This document shows, one piece after another, positions 1 to 12,925 of a stretch of 64,000 nucleotides of DNA (its first letter is position 1; every line of letters starts with the position of its first letter). Below the pieces are notes generated by a model, which did no database searches, was not told where the DNA came from, and saw only the letters and a program-made list of their open reading frames with translations. The stretch is from Blasia pusilla (taxonomy: Eukaryota; Marchantiophyta; Marchantiopsida; Blasiales). The position numbers were made by a program, and so were the translations under genes. The stretch is taken from the NCBI GenBank assembly GCA_050084515.1, contig CM114274.1, forward strand, positions 6,758,001 through 6,822,000. Direction: 5' to 3'.

Positions 1-110
1 TATGGTCATCGTTTTACGGGGAATTGACTGCTTCTCTAAAGAATAACTAACATATCTGTCTTCACTTTGGTTTGATGTTTTAAATGAAAGTATTTTTTAT
101 TGTCCTGCAG

Positions 111-2195
111 GCAACGGTGGAAGGGCTAGAGCAAGGATACTGTGTGATTTCTAGTGCCCAACGATTTCTTCTCCTGTTCACGTTTCTAAAGAAGAATGTG
201 AAGAAAAAGGTATGTGCTTATGATTTATAGTTTCGGAGGAGTTAACTAAGTTTGAGTTTGTTGTGGTGTCCATCTGAATTCGTGAATAGCTGGAGGCTAG
301 GTGGTTCCACTTCAAACTGGTCTGGTTTGTGTTAAAGTTTGGATGCTTTTTGTACTGTTATGCATGCTCTGGCTGCTGGAGACTCGAGTTTACCAGGGAT
401 ACAGATCTTAATCCAGTTGGTCTTAATTTCTGATTTGACAGGTTATGGTTTTCTTTTCCTCCTGTAATTCGGTGAAATTTCACTCTGAACTCTTGAACTA
501 TATTGATATTCCCTGCCTGGACATACACGGGAAGCAAAAGCAGCAAAAGCGTTCTTCCACCTACTTCGAATTTTGTAATGCAGAGAAAGGCATCCTTCTG
601 TGCACGGATGTTGCAGCCAGAGGTCTAGATATTCCGGCAGTGGTATGTTCTCTCCTTCCTCAATAGCAGTAGTTGCCATGCTGAATCTTGGTTCAAGAAA
701 TCTGAATTTTTCTGAACTACTGTCCTCCAGTTGTTCAGAGTTTCTTTCAATATTGTGTTTGAATAGTCACAATGCTCTCCAATTTCTTACCGACTGTGCA
801 TTTCTGTTTGTCCCACAGGATTGGATCATCCAATATGACCCTCCTGATGATCCCAAGGTGAACTTAGTTGTTTGACTATATGTCTGGCTTTGGATTTCTA
901 AATTCTTACATTTCTATTCGTTGTAGTACAAAGACTTGAGGGTATCGGCTTGGTTGTTAGGAAATGTCCCTTGAAGTGAAATCTCACATGTTATGAAATG
1001 ATGTGGAGAGATTTGGTGTGATTTATCATGGTTGAGGCCTGCTCAAATCCCATTCTTGCCTGTGAACAGTTGGAGGTTGTCACTTTTTCTTCCTTCCCCT
1101 GAATGTGGCTTTGGGGCGTTCCTACAGGAATACATCCACAGGGTTGGCCGTACAGCAAGAGGAGAAGGTGCTCAAGGGAGGGCTCTCTTATTTCTGATCC
1201 CAGAAGAGCTGGGATTTTTGCGTTATTTGAAGGTGAGTCTCTCCCTGGCTTCTCTGAGTTTGATGTCAGAGATTTTCTTCTAGTGAAAAGTTTATAGATC
1301 AAACCCAGTCGTTACTAAGTTGTACGAACATGTTGTTATGTGGATAGGGTGCTAAAGTACCGCTAAATGAATACGAATTTCCTGCAAGCAAAATCGCCAA
1401 TGTTCAATCTCAGCTGGTGAGTGGGCTCCGCTCTTATCCGACCGTTCCTGAAGCTAAAGTTACCCGACCGTTCCTGATATGATTCGTGGGGTATTTTGGC
1501 ACAGTTTTGGATTCCGACTATCTATCAGTAAAACAAGTTTCTGTGACTTTATGGTTTGTAGAGACCATAATCATGGTGACAATTATGTTTTCTTTGGTTG
1601 TGTTCAGGAGAAACTGGTGTCAAAAAATTTCTACCTTAATCAATCAGCCAAAGACGCATATAGGTCATATCTCCTGGCTTACAATTCCCATGCCATGAAG
1701 GATATCTTCAATGTCCATCGGCTGGATTTACAGGTAACTTGTCTTACCACATGCAAGTTGCCTTCTGCAATCAATTTCTCCGTTGGCTGACCTCTTTCCT
1801 TTTTGTTGGCTGATCCGTCACTGCATGCACGTTTTCCTTCATCAATTCTGCAGCTGCAAAAGTCCTCTGCTTTCATTGGCTGGATTCATTGCCACTGTTG
1901 CACGTCTGGTAATAATTTTTGTGGTTGCTGAACTTGCCCAGTCATTGGCTGATTCATTTCTATTGTGTTGATGCTGTCCTCACAGGCTGTCGCAACTTCT
2001 TTTGGGTTCAGTGGTCCACCAAAGGTGAATTTGAACTTGGACAGCAGTGCAGCGAAGTTCAGGAAGCAAGGGAAGAGGGATGGCAGAGGCAAAGGCAAAC
2101 CAGAAGGTAGGAGTAGTAGCGGTCACGGATTTAGTGCATCAAATCCCTACGGGAAACGTTCTGATAAAGACAAGCGACAATTCACTCGGATATAG
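111..2195 (+). CDS. DEAD-box RNA helicase, Has1/DDX18 type (plant RH27/RH51-like), 3' part only
   Basis: ATP-dependent RNA helicase of the nucleolar Has1/DDX18 family, which acts in ribosome biogenesis. Only the C-terminal half is in the window; the gene continues upstream of base 1. Exons read by eye: 111-209, 442-642, 819-857, 1128-1232, 1348-1416, 1608-1733 and 1986-2195, all with GT-AG introns and a continuous frame to TAG at 2193-2195. Seen in order: the helicase C core (KVMVFFSS), motif V (AARGLDIP), motif VI ([11 protein letters not shown]), then the family-specific C-terminal extension ([38 protein letters not shown]). That extension separates Has1 from other DEAD-box proteins. The tail is basic and Gly/Arg-rich, as is usual for nucleolar helicases. 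No lesion is visible. Confidence 0.93.
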
Positions 2196-3358
2196 TCGGG
2201 CCAATTTTGCCACAGTAGAGATTATAAAATAGTTTCCCCCAATTCGTCTGATGACGATCTGTGAGGATGCGGCGTCATAATAGATTAAAAAAATGATTTC
2301 ACCCTTCCAACCTTCCCATTGTACTTTGCCCACAGCAAGCATTGGATTACTGTTGGGATGGTTCTAGACATTCCTGATCGCTGTCAGCACCTATGGCATG
2401 AAGCTTTAAGTACCAGTTGCAGAAATCCTGTTCACCAGGCAAAGTCTATCAACAGGATGTCCTACTTCCGAGTGGGTGTGTAGTTGATTGAAGAGCAGAT
2501 GTGTGAGTGATCATCCTGCTGGCCCCCTACTAGCAAAACCTGTGGGTGACTCCGAACTTTTTTGTGCTGACAAGCAATAGCGGTGTCAAGGGGATTGTTG
2601 CAGGTCTTCTCGATTTGCTAATGTATAATTGTCACACATAGTGGAAATTCTTGGTGGTATTGGAGCGAGAGAGCCAAACATGAGTAACTCTAACCGCACT
2701 GGATTCTTGTAGGGTTGATAGATCAGTGTCCCTCCTAATGTTATGAGCCACCATCATCTCACCTTGATGGAGACATCTAAAGACTCAAACCCCCTTCTGA
2801 ACAAGCTAATCTCCACACCTGCAATGGATATAGGAGCTGAGGGAAACCAAACCATGTCTTGCTAAGGTGAGTGATGAATCTACGATACAAAATGCAGATG
2901 GGATGTCTTGACCTACAACAATGTCCTATTCACTGGCTGGTAACACAAGCAAATCCGTGTGAAAAGTATTTTGGGAATTCCTTACGAATGGCAGACGTAG
3001 GAAATAAAAGCCCTATTCACTGGCTGGTAATATAAGCAATTCCGTTTGAAATCTATTCTGGGAAATTTTATGAGTGGCAGACGCATGAGATAAAAGCAAT
3101 AAAGGTCTGAAGGATTGGACCTTTGGTACCCTAAACGTCTCCTTAAAGGAGGTCCCAATTCTCATGCAAGCACATGGAAACACTACCCAAATTCCACTTT
3201 CAATAGCTTTGTTTAAAGTATTAGAGGGATGGGGAGAAAGCAGTTGAGACATGTGTGGGAGACATGGATAGGTGAGATGGAGGTGGAAAGAAAAAAGAAG
3301 AAGAGGAACTTGAAAGTGTTGTGGGCCTACACTAAACACGTTCCCTTTACTAATTTTC
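2196..3358. other. 3' flank of the helicase gene and intergenic DNA
   Basis: No gene is supported here. The first few hundred bases are presumably the 3' UTR of the Has1-type helicase. The only structure seen is a tandem duplication near 3 kb, listed separately. A 115-codon minus-strand open frame (3013-3360) has no recognisable motif and lies in repeat-like sequence. Confidence 0.5.
2925..3098. repeat. Imperfect tandem duplication, period about 87 bp
   Basis: Two adjacent copies both start with CCTATTCACTGGCTGGTAA (2925 and 3012). Both continue through a matching 'TGGCAGACG' block to an 'ATAAAAGC' end. They differ by scattered substitutions, so the duplication is not recent. Confidence 0.75.
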
Positions 3359-3690
3359 ATCCAAACATATACTTATATTAGCCATTGTTTGGGTCAACTA
3401 GTCTTGCCTCTCCCAAGTTCTAAACTCCAGCTATCCTTCAAGTTGAACGGATCTAAGTAAGGTGAGATATCGACCTAAACCTTCACTCTCCAACATAAGC
3501 AAGTCCTTCCTAGACTCCTTGATAGTCAATAACCTAAAAGAACGTTTACACACTTGCCAGTGTGAATTGCCCAATGGACGTCGAACGAGTCTCTAGCCAA
3601 GACCGGATATCATAGTCATAAGCCGAAAGTTGATATCCATAATTAATCCCCTTCAAGAAGTGGACTTGGCTTGGTGTCCACATCTTCAAG
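3359..3690 (+). repeat. Dispersed repeat family R1, copy a
   Basis: This stretch is colinear, by eye, with 11186-11560. Shared blocks include GGTCAACTAGTCT, GCTATCCTTCAA, ACAAGCAAGTCCTT-like and GATAGTC, in the same order and spacing. No coding frame was recognised. The repeat is probably a non-coding part (LTR or internal) of an old retroelement, but nothing identifies the class. Confidence 0.6.
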
Positions 3691-6252
3691 CCAACCTCTT
3701 AATCTATCTTGCCCTTGGTTCATCCCCACGGTTTCCCAAGGTGGGGTTTGGGTCCCAAACTATCTTGAAATCTATTCCCCTTATATATACTTCTAGAGAT
3801 CTCCATCCCTTCCCTACCTTTTAGGAAATCCTTCTTGTAGTGTCCCTAGTTGCTCTCAACCCAACTATCATTCTCGTAGCTTAGGATTTGTTTTTCGATC
3901 TCTATTCGATCTTTAGTGTGTTGGAATCAACTTCTCGTAAGCTTTCCAACGCCATCTTATTCATCCCAAATGCATCTCGGATCTAGTCTTTATGACCTGA
4001 ACATAGAAAACTAGAAACCATGAGTCAAGTTCCAAGTCATGTTGCAATCTCCTTGGCACCCAACTCTTGTGGGACTTGAGCCTCCTCTCAATTTATTCTT
4101 GACGTTTGGTCTTGTTCAACTATATCATGACCATCATCACTTTCGACGCCCAACGAGACTCGCGTCTTGCTTCTACAACTATTGTCTCATTCGAGAGACT
4201 CCAATGCACTTCCTTCTTAGTGTGAACCTACTAAAGTTTTGATGTTTTGCATTAGGGCACGTTTGGCTATAAGGGTTGTAATGATAGTCAAAATATGTCT
4301 ATTGAAATATTAAAAAAAATAGTGTAGATGAAAATATTTATCCTTGTCCATAAAGTTGATTATGTAATTTATGATTCATTGAGTAGATGGAAATTATTCA
4401 TCCTAAACACAATTCTTGAATAATACATGGAAAAGGTGGGATTTATTTAGAATGCATCTTACTAACATGATGTTAACTCTACGGCGACATATTTAATCAT
4501 TTCTCCAAGAATATACACCTTTTTATTGTGAGCTTGTATGAATTTATTAAGAGTGATAAATACTTCATAGGAATGTAAGTTTACACTTCATGGCAAATTT
4601 ACAAATTTAGCCAATATATTACAAACAAACACAACATCGCTTAAGGGATTTTTTCGAAAGGATGTCACATCTTAGTTTACCAACAAGTAGAGTTCTAGCG
4701 TGTCAATTGCATAGCGAGTCAATGGACTGTTGGGTGTGGCTTCGTCCTGAGGTGTTAGTTGAAGTTGCCCTTAGGTCTGTTGTGTTGGGAACGTCGTTTC
4801 GGACGATTTCCCTACTTTGGGTCTTTGTCAACCGATGACATGCTGAGCAGGTCAGGGGCCAAAATCGATAGCTTGTGCACGTAGGCTTCCAGGGAGATGG
4901 CTATTTTTTTGGGTAAGATCCTTTTAGCTCTTCCCAAATCTATATAAGGGATAGAGATGACTTTCCTAAGCCATCCTTCTCATGTTGGGCCGTTGGAGCA
5001 CCTCTCTTGCTCGTGTGTGAGGTAGTAACTAGGGTGCTAGCGTCCAGATTCCCTCATAGCAAAGGGTGGACAAGGCTCGATATGCCAATGTAGATTCAAA
5101 AGTGGAGTTTTAGGCCAAGTGTCTCGTTATGTGGTCTCCATGTATATGCATGGGTTCATTTCTTGTATATGTGGATCTACATGCATGATGGGAAGATTGG
5201 TGTTGTGTTGTGTGGATAGGACCAACGAGCTGGATGCGCATGACAAGGAATCAAGATACATAAGAGTTGCTCACTCATGTCCTCAAAGCATAAATATCCA
5301 AACACTTGAACAATGGGATTCTATGGCATGGCAAGGTATATATAGTCATGACGTTTCCCAAACTTCCGTCATTTAATACTCTTATTTAGTATAATTTCTT
5401 GAGCGTTTGCAGCAATGTTGTTACTTCCCAATGTACCATAGTTGGAACCACTCCATGCATCATGGTAGTCAAGCATTGCTCTAAAGATTTCTCACACTGG
5501 ATCAAGTTTTGATTGATGCACAAAGAATGATTGAGGGAAGTAGAGAATTGAAGTTCGTTGTTACTAAATGAAGTTAAGCCTTCTAAAAGAAGACAAGGCT
5601 AGAGAATGTGATTGTCAAGAAATCCACTAGAGTTCGTTATGAGTCCAACCTAGTGTGCATCACATGGACAAAGAATGTGTTACTTGTGTCTTCTAGAGTA
5701 ATTTTGATACTTATGTTATTTAGAGTGAAATTATGTTTCAAAATTGAGGGTTGTATATCTTTTAGTGAACTATACATTGATATCTTTTATTATTTTAAAC
5801 GACATGTTAAGAGACGAGGAAACAATGATTCCAAATCAATTTTGGGGTCTTTGATGGCAGTAAGGAGACTTCAACATGAATTTGAGGTGGTCCCCTACCA
5901 CCATTTCCTACTCAGGCATGGCCATCTAGTGGCATATAATGGAATCCCACTTTCGGTGGGTCGTTTTCCTAGCAACCCCGCTTCAAGGATATGGTTCATG
6001 ACCTTATGGACAATAAAAAAAATGGGATGGTTATAATGTATATTCAAAAAAACCATGGGTGTCATTTGTAAGTACATATTTTCTGATTTTGTGTCGTATG
6101 CATACACACCGCTCACATCAAATACACATACAAACACACACGATCCCATGCTAACTCATGGAATCCAGAGAACGAGACGAGAAGTACAAAAATATCTCCA
6201 ATAAATCATGTAGAACTCTCCATCACAAGATCTCACAAATATCCACATTCCA

Positions 6253-6256
<4 letters not shown>

Positions 6257-6300
<44 letters not shown>
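6257..6300. repeat. (TC)n microsatellite, about 44 bp
   Basis: An uninterrupted TC dinucleotide run. It makes an artificial Leu/Ser stretch in overlapping open frames. Confidence 0.95.
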
Positions 6301-6303
<3 letters not shown>

Positions 6304-7880
6304 TCAAATGGTGTACTTTCTAGAACCTTTAGGGCCTATGGCCTTAGAGCATATGCCTTAGAGGTTTTAGATTTTCCTAAGGATAGATGGAACATTACCA
6401 TCTCATATCATATGGTCCCTTCAACCTTCGTTTTTGTTGCTTTTTGTGACATGTGGCATAGATATCTCCATATATATTGTTGTATTTTTCCTATGTTTGC
6501 AAGGGCCAATAGATCCAAGCATGATGTCTAGACCACTAAAGTTAATAAACATAAGGATCTTAATTTGAATTGTGAGTTCATGCCAAATGGGTATCCAAAA
6601 ACCAAGTTATATGGTTATGAGCTTTGGTTGAGTGATTTGAAAGTACACATCATGCACTATCTTGACTTATCATCTAGCCAGATAAGTAGACAAGATCCTA
6701 TGAATATGGCAATGGTTACCAATTATATAAATGAATCCTATATCTATGTTGGTGCACTAGTATTGGATATATAGTTCTTAAGAAGAAATATTTCCGAACT
6801 CTTGAAAATTGAGAGCTCCACTTTGAAGGCATATTTGCTGAAGAATGGGGATCATCGAAAAGTCCATTGTCAGCTTGAAGCAAGGGCGGCGGAGTGGGAA
6901 CAGATGGTAGACTATTGGTCGTTAGAATTGGTCGTTAAGGCCAAGCAAGTGACCAAGGCTCAATCATACGTCGTGACTTTGAACTACAACGACCAAGTAG
7001 GTTTAGAGGGGTTTTTTTATAAGCCTTGACCCTGACGTGTGACGATTTCTTTGGATTTCAAGATTTCTTTGGACTCTCATATTTGCCAATTCAGGCATTC
7101 ATTAAGGCATCCATATGAAACCTTCAATTAAATCTCATCACAACTATTCTAATTACGAACTGATTTTTTTAAAATGTCACTTGGTAGTTGATTCAAAGGT
7201 ATTTCCAAAAAATATGTTTCTTCTCATGATATAGCAAGAGAGGAGGTACCATTATCAAACCCACAAAGTACTTATTTTAGTGGGGCTTTACGAGCAAGTA
7301 ATTCTCCAGATCCACTTCTATCCCTTATTATAATGATTGGGGACCATGGAATAGTTTCATCACTTGGAGGTAAATTTGCTATCATATGGTGTTAACTTTC
7401 TGATATGCTTGATAGGGAGTTGACTCCGGTCTCACTTCCCACCTGCATGAGGTGGAGAGCAAGATAGTTGAAGGTATGTGTGATATGAGATCACAAATTG
7501 AGATTGGATAGAGGGAGCAAAAACATAAATGGGATGAACTCTCAAGGACAAGTTAAATGTTCTTATGCATATGGTTAATAAATTGGCTCAAAGTAGGAAA
7601 GAAACAACTTCAAATGTGTTAAATGATGATACACTTGTAGACAAGCCATCAACCCTCAAAAGTATGTTCCACTTCTTGGATTCTTTTGGTTTTCATGGTG
7701 GCTCTTTAAAACTTACTGAGTTTTTGTGAATAATTCATCATGATTATTTATATGGATTCTATAGTTAGGCCTAACTTTGTCGATATCACACAAAATGGTA
7801 CTAAGGCAAAAAAGTCTTGGAAGAAAAAGAAGACAAAGTTTCATATGATTGTTGGCGTTGAGGATCATACAAAATCCACA

Positions 7881-7964
7881 TGTGAAATGCTTTTATTGAT
7901 TTCCTTGTTGTTAAATTTGACTTGTGAAATGCTTTTATTGATTTCCTTGTTGTTAAATTTGACT
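7881..7964. repeat. Exact 42-bp tandem duplication (two copies)
   Basis: The unit starts TGTGAAATGCTTTTATTG at 7881 and again at 7923. The copies are identical by eye and the period is a multiple of three. It lies in repeat-derived DNA with no recognised gene. Confidence 0.9.
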
Positions 7965-9269
7965 TGTGATTGCCACTAAATGTGTAGATCTAATTTTCTA
8001 GTGGCGATGAGTGGTTTATAGCCTTAATTCCAATCTTTTCTTGGCATTTGCATTCCCTACTCTTCCTCATCTTGTGTAGGTAAAGAGAAGATTGGTAATC
8101 CTCCTCTAAGCATCAATGAGAAATATCATATTATATATTTGAACTTCTCTATAAACAAAATCAGATTGTGAAAACATGTTGTAACATTTAACAGGCCACA
8201 AGTTGTTTCTTGTATAGAGGTAGCAGTAGTGGATATGCATGTTTCACCAAAACTCAAGAAGAAGGTTAAGGTTGCCACTAAGTTGGTGTGTGGGTAGTGT
8301 GTTAGAGTTTGACCTAAAAGTGTTGAACAATAAGGAGTAAAGGGTAAATAATAAAGATTTTCATTATTTGCAAGGATAATTTATGTGCTCTTTGTGGATA
8401 TGTGATAACACTAGATTAGCACATGTGTTTCTATTCTTATTTTCTCATACCCAATCAGGTGAGGCTTCCCAACTTTTCAAGGAATTTACCAATAGATGGA
8501 TGAAGCTGCACCAAGGTAATAAATCTGATTATTATAGTCTATTGATTGTTGTAATGTTTTTGTGTTGACATTTAATGAACTTCGTCAAATTGGCATGTAT
8601 ATAGTTGTGTTTGGGGGTGAAGTACACCTTACACAATCATAGCTCTACCAAAATATTTCGGGTTATGGAGTAGTTTCAAGCTTGAGTGGACGAGATAAGT
8701 TCCATGGGAAGGATATTCGTCTTGGATTGGTCAAAATGGACCGATAGAAGAAAATTCAACCTGATTATCAACTATGGGAGACAAATAAAATGGATGAATT
8801 TGCTCAACTCACACTTGGAGATGCAATAGAAACTTCTATCATCTGACCAGAGTTCAATTAACGAAGCTCGTTCGCATGAACTCTAATTTTTTTCACATTC
8901 AGAGATTTTACAAATATACAATGATTACATTAGGTCATTTTCTTTTATATTTTCACTCATTTTCTCTTGTTGTCTATGTTCTAGGGGTTGTGACTGAGAC
9001 TACAATGAGTCCTATATATTTTGTTACTATCAACTAGAGAATGATTTTATTTTTTGTACTTTTGCATTCGTCACAATTGAGCTTTACATCCACAAAATTT
9101 TATTATGATGTTATATTTGAATTTGATCTTCAGTGTTCTTGCTTATAATGTTGTCCAACATGTTTTGTATAGCTACATGCATCTCATCATTAGATAGAAA
9201 TATCTCCAGTCCTTTATGTGTTTGGCTCCACAATCACAACAATGACTAATATATTTTGCACAATATCTG

Positions 9270-9745
9270 GTGTAGTCATAAAACATGACTTATGTAGTCA
9301 TTCTCTATCAACAAGTCAATTTCACCACGTGTCACATGCGCATCTGATAATATATTTACACATGTCATTATTTGATAGTTCAATGACACTCTTTCAATTC
9401 CACATGGTGACACATGATTATATGCCATTTGATAATGAAATCCATGTTATGTCATTTCATGATGTGGAAAGTTGATTTATAATTCAGTCATTTAGTACAC
9501 GTGTCACTCAATGGTGAATACACTATCCGCTTTATACCATGTCATATCCTGATGTGGCACTATGACATGGCACTCACAAATGACATCTTAGACATACATG
9601 AATAATTGCGTAAGCAATGACTACACTCATTAACTAATTGCGTGACATTTGTCATTTCCTGTCAATGACTTGGTTTATTTGACTCTAATGGTTATGAGTC
9701 ATTAACTATGAACAATGACTCAACGTCGTCATTTGTTGGAGTCAT
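9270..9745. repeat. Region dense in TGAC/GTCA tetramers
   Basis: By my count about two dozen TGAC or GTCA tetramers fall in roughly 475 bp, in both orientations. About four would be expected by chance. Many are in the contexts GTCATTT, ATGACAT or AATGACT. No exact unit length is evident. It may be a decayed tandem array or simply a compositional oddity; it does not look coding. Confidence 0.6.
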
Positions 9746-10438
9746 AATATCCAAGATCTATTATAGTTTTGAGAATGAATGCTAGATTATTTGAAGTAAC
9801 TTCCTTTCTCACAATGGGGGTTTGGTCACTTGTTAATAGCTTTAAGATTCATAGGATAGAAACATAATCCATTCCAAACTCCCATTTTATCCTCTTGAAT
9901 CCATTTTAGCTATTTTGGCCCATCTAAAGCAATAGGCTACTTTGGCAAATTTCCAATCCAAAAGGCATCTGATTGATAATGTCTAGCCTCGAGTGTCCAA
10001 ATAAGATTCTTAAAATATTTTTAAAAATCCATCTTGTTCTAGAATACCTTTAAATAGCCCATGAATATCTATATAAAAATTGCATTTTTTTGTAATTGCC
10101 TCTCTATTTCAAACGTATCACTAGATTTCTCTCAAAACTACTTTTGGTCACATTAATCGGAGTCACATATAGAGATTGGTAATGAGAGTAACACTGAAAT
10201 GTGAAGAATTGAACATGGCTCCGTGGATCGTACAATCCTTTTTAGGTCCTTATTTTTTTTTATTACAAACTAAACAGTCATAAGATAAAAAGGAAGGGAG
10301 GATTCTTTTTTATTGTACCTTTATTCCACTCTAAAGTATCCCTACATATATGAAGGATTTTTAGAGATTTCTTCTTATAAGGCAAGTCAGATCTTAGCAC
10401 CTCCGCTTAAGGAAGAAGATTGAAATAAGAATGAAGGA

Positions 10439-10483
10439 CTCTCTCTCTCTCTCTCCTCCCTCCCTCCCTCCCTCCCTCCCTCC
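10439..10483. repeat. Compound microsatellite (CT)n-(CTCC)n
   Basis: A CT run passes directly into about seven CTCC units. On the minus strand it encodes a spurious Glu/Gly/Arg-rich frame. Confidence 0.9.
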
Positions 10484-10569
10484 TTCCTTAAGATATATCG
10501 TATTCCTCTTCGGCTCCTAAGTCTATAGCGCTTATGCTTGTAGGGACATGAGAATCGAGTTATGATCAA

Positions 10570-11560
10570 GGTTCAAGGAGGAAACACCTTGGTATGACCC
10601 ACTAAAGTTAAAACCTACACTAGCTAGTCCTGAACTAGAAAGGGTTGTGGAAGTGAGTCAAGTGACCATGGGACTAATCCTAGGTGAGAGGCGCACATGT
10701 CTTGTGAGTAGCCTTAAGGTCGGGTCCCATGGATGGGAGGTCGTAGTGACCATAGGGGTCATCAATTTTTCTGGGCCCACAACTTTTGGGCGCAAAAGTT
10801 GCCGCGCGTCCTAGCGACCCTAAGTAATCTTGGATTTTCCGCCGTAAACATAATCTATGCGCTAAAACAAGGTTTTCGTGACCTTTTCGGTCGTCCATGG
10901 CCTTTAGATGAGAAAAGGGCATAGCTACTTGCATGGAAAAATGAAACGCAAGCAAGGTTTAAGACCTTCGAGACGAGCATCAAGTCAAAGGAGATAAGCA
11001 AGGAACACATGAGTAGTCAAGATGGGCGAGATCCTACGAGACTAGTCACGAAACGAGGAGAAATTGATAAGGAAAAGAGAACCATGACACACCTTATAGT
11101 GTCATGTGCCTACTCCTTTTGAAAGTCAATCTCAAGTATTGTGGAAGTGGATGTTCAATAGGTCACCATCTCCTTACTCATCAACATCCAAATACACTCA
11201 CTTTAGCCATTATTTAGGTCAACTAGTCTCACGTCTCTCATGTCTTGGATTTCGGCTATCCTTCAAGCTCAAAAAATCTAAACAAGTTAGATATCGTGAG
11301 AACCTCTAACTCCCTAACACAAGCAAGTCCTTAAAGACTTGGGATAGACTTCTTTGATAGTCTAGGGACCTAAAATGGCATTAGTGCGCTTCGTAGTCCC
11401 AACTGCCCCATGGATCTCGAATGTGTCTCTAGTTAAGCCCAATATCTGAGCCATAGTTTAAGGTCCAAGATTAGCATCCATGACTTATCCTCTTGGGCTT
11501 GATTTGATGTCCGCTATCCAAAGTATGAAGCCAACATGAATCGTCTTCAACTAGTTTTCT
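10570..11560 (+). repeat. Dispersed repeat family R1, copy b (longest copy)
   Basis: The 3' third is colinear with 3359-3690. The 5' part matches 30540-30900 in inverted orientation, for example the block GTATGACCCACTAAAG against the complement of the block at 30873-30888, and the CATGAGTAGTCAAGATG-like block. A central block near 10777-10825 ('ACTTTTGGGCGCAAAAGTTG', 'CGCGTCCTAGCGACC') recurs near 32864-32908. No protein was recognised. Confidence 0.6.
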
Positions 11561-12440
11561 TTTTCCAATGTTCTAATATTAAAATTTTATGATATGAATT
11601 TTTTTTAAAACTGTGTAAGAAGAAAGATCTCTTCTTACTTTAGAGTGTAAACTTCTCATATTATAATGATAAAAATCTATTTTTTAAATATGATAATCCA
11701 TATTATTATTAGAGAAATTCATCTCATTTCCCTATTAGACATATTCCCCATCTTTTTAGGTAATCATATCTAACTAAGTTAGGGCAAAGTACCAATTGGG
11801 GCGTGCTCATTGTTAGTCCATGCGATTTACATTATTATTAAAAAATGCCCCTTTATTTTGCAAACTCCTCTCTTTTTAATATTTAGCATTTTTTGCAAAT
11901 GAGATTGCTCCCTTTGTTCATCGATAAGACCGTTCAAAATCAATTTAAAATAGCAATGAAAATTATGAGAGTTCATTATACATACAAACATGTGCATCAC
12001 TCGGATTTAAAATGTGAATAACGTTTAGGGCACCATATGCAAGAACAAGATGGTGAAATCGAAAGAACATATTTATTTATATTAATCGAGAAGACTACAA
12101 TTAAGTCATAAACACAAATTTTCATGAAATATGAAAAGAAATGATGCCTGACAAGCATCAAGACGCAGTTTTTCTTAGTTTTAATGGCCGTGTCCTTCAC
12201 TCCAGCACTTCCTCACCACAAGAGACCGTCACAACGCGTCTGAAACGTCCGCCTTTGGAAGAAACACTGATTAATTACGACAAACTAAATCGCATTACAG
12301 GTCTAATAATCAGGCTCTGCGAGTTCCGTAACACCGTCTCTCTCCCCTCCCGGCCATACAGGAGCAACCGATTTCCTTACGGCAGAAAGAAAAGAAAGCG
12401 TTTACGAGTAGCTTACGACAACCTAATCACGATTATCGTG
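11561..12440. other. Intergenic DNA and upstream region of the capping enzyme gene
   Basis: AT-rich to about 12140, then GC-richer promoter-proximal sequence. A 118-codon open frame at 12141-12497 has no motif, overlaps the predicted promoter and is not called. Confidence 0.5.
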
Positions 12441-12444
12441 TTAA

Positions 12445-12472
12445 TGGGCCGAGGCCTGCGTCCCCTATATAT
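12445..12472 (+). promoter_or_regulatory. Candidate core promoter: site II element and TATA box of the capping enzyme gene
   Basis: TGGGCC at 12445-12450 is a site II-type motif, common upstream of plant housekeeping genes. TATATAT at 12466-12472 is a TATA box candidate. Transcription would start near 12500, giving a 5' UTR of about 430 nt containing a GA run at 12542-12558. The spacing is plausible but no transcript evidence is available. Confidence 0.5.
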
Positions 12473-12925
12473 TTGGTCCGGCAGGCTTCCGGTGTAACAC
12501 GTCCTGCGCGATCGACGTAGCGTGGTGGCAGTGAAGAGAAGGAGAGAGAGAGAGAGAGTGAGCGCTCAGCCAGCGCCACAGTCAACACGGCGCATTTGAT
12601 TTTGAATGTGCGAGGCGAGGACGCAATCCGGAAGCGCGATACTGATGACGCTGGACAGAGGATGAAGGAGTGCGGGCAGGAGGTGGCGCTGGAGAGGACA
12701 GCAGCATGGATCCTAAAGCGGCGCGAAATTTGAGGCCGAAGTGAGAGAGTTTGAACGGCATTTGATTGATTCGGTCGGCTATTGAGGGTTTGGGATGGAG
12801 GCAGAGGAGGAAGCCGTGTGGTAGTCGGGGAGTAGTGGAGGAGTCGTAGATGCTGCTGAGTGGTTTGAGAAGGTAGGGCGGGTCGCGGATTGCGGAGGAC
12901 GGAGGACGAAGAGTAGTGTAGTCAG

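Larger units (their letters stand above)
3691..9269. other. AT-rich intergenic region with decayed, unrecognised repeats
   Basis: There is no intact gene and no intron-exon structure that I can support. Several stretches (for example 6560-7030, 7400-7660 and 8380-8860) look like former coding sequence broken by stop codons in all frames. They resemble old transposon proteins in composition, but I could not assign a family. A TATA-like TCTATATAAGGG at 4939-4950, followed by GC-richer sequence, could be an LTR-type promoter. This is weak. Confidence 0.4.

Noticed and set aside
12141-12497. 118-codon open frame upstream of the capping enzyme gene
   Set aside because: No domain, and it overlaps the TATA box and site II element. 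It is best seen as promoter DNA.
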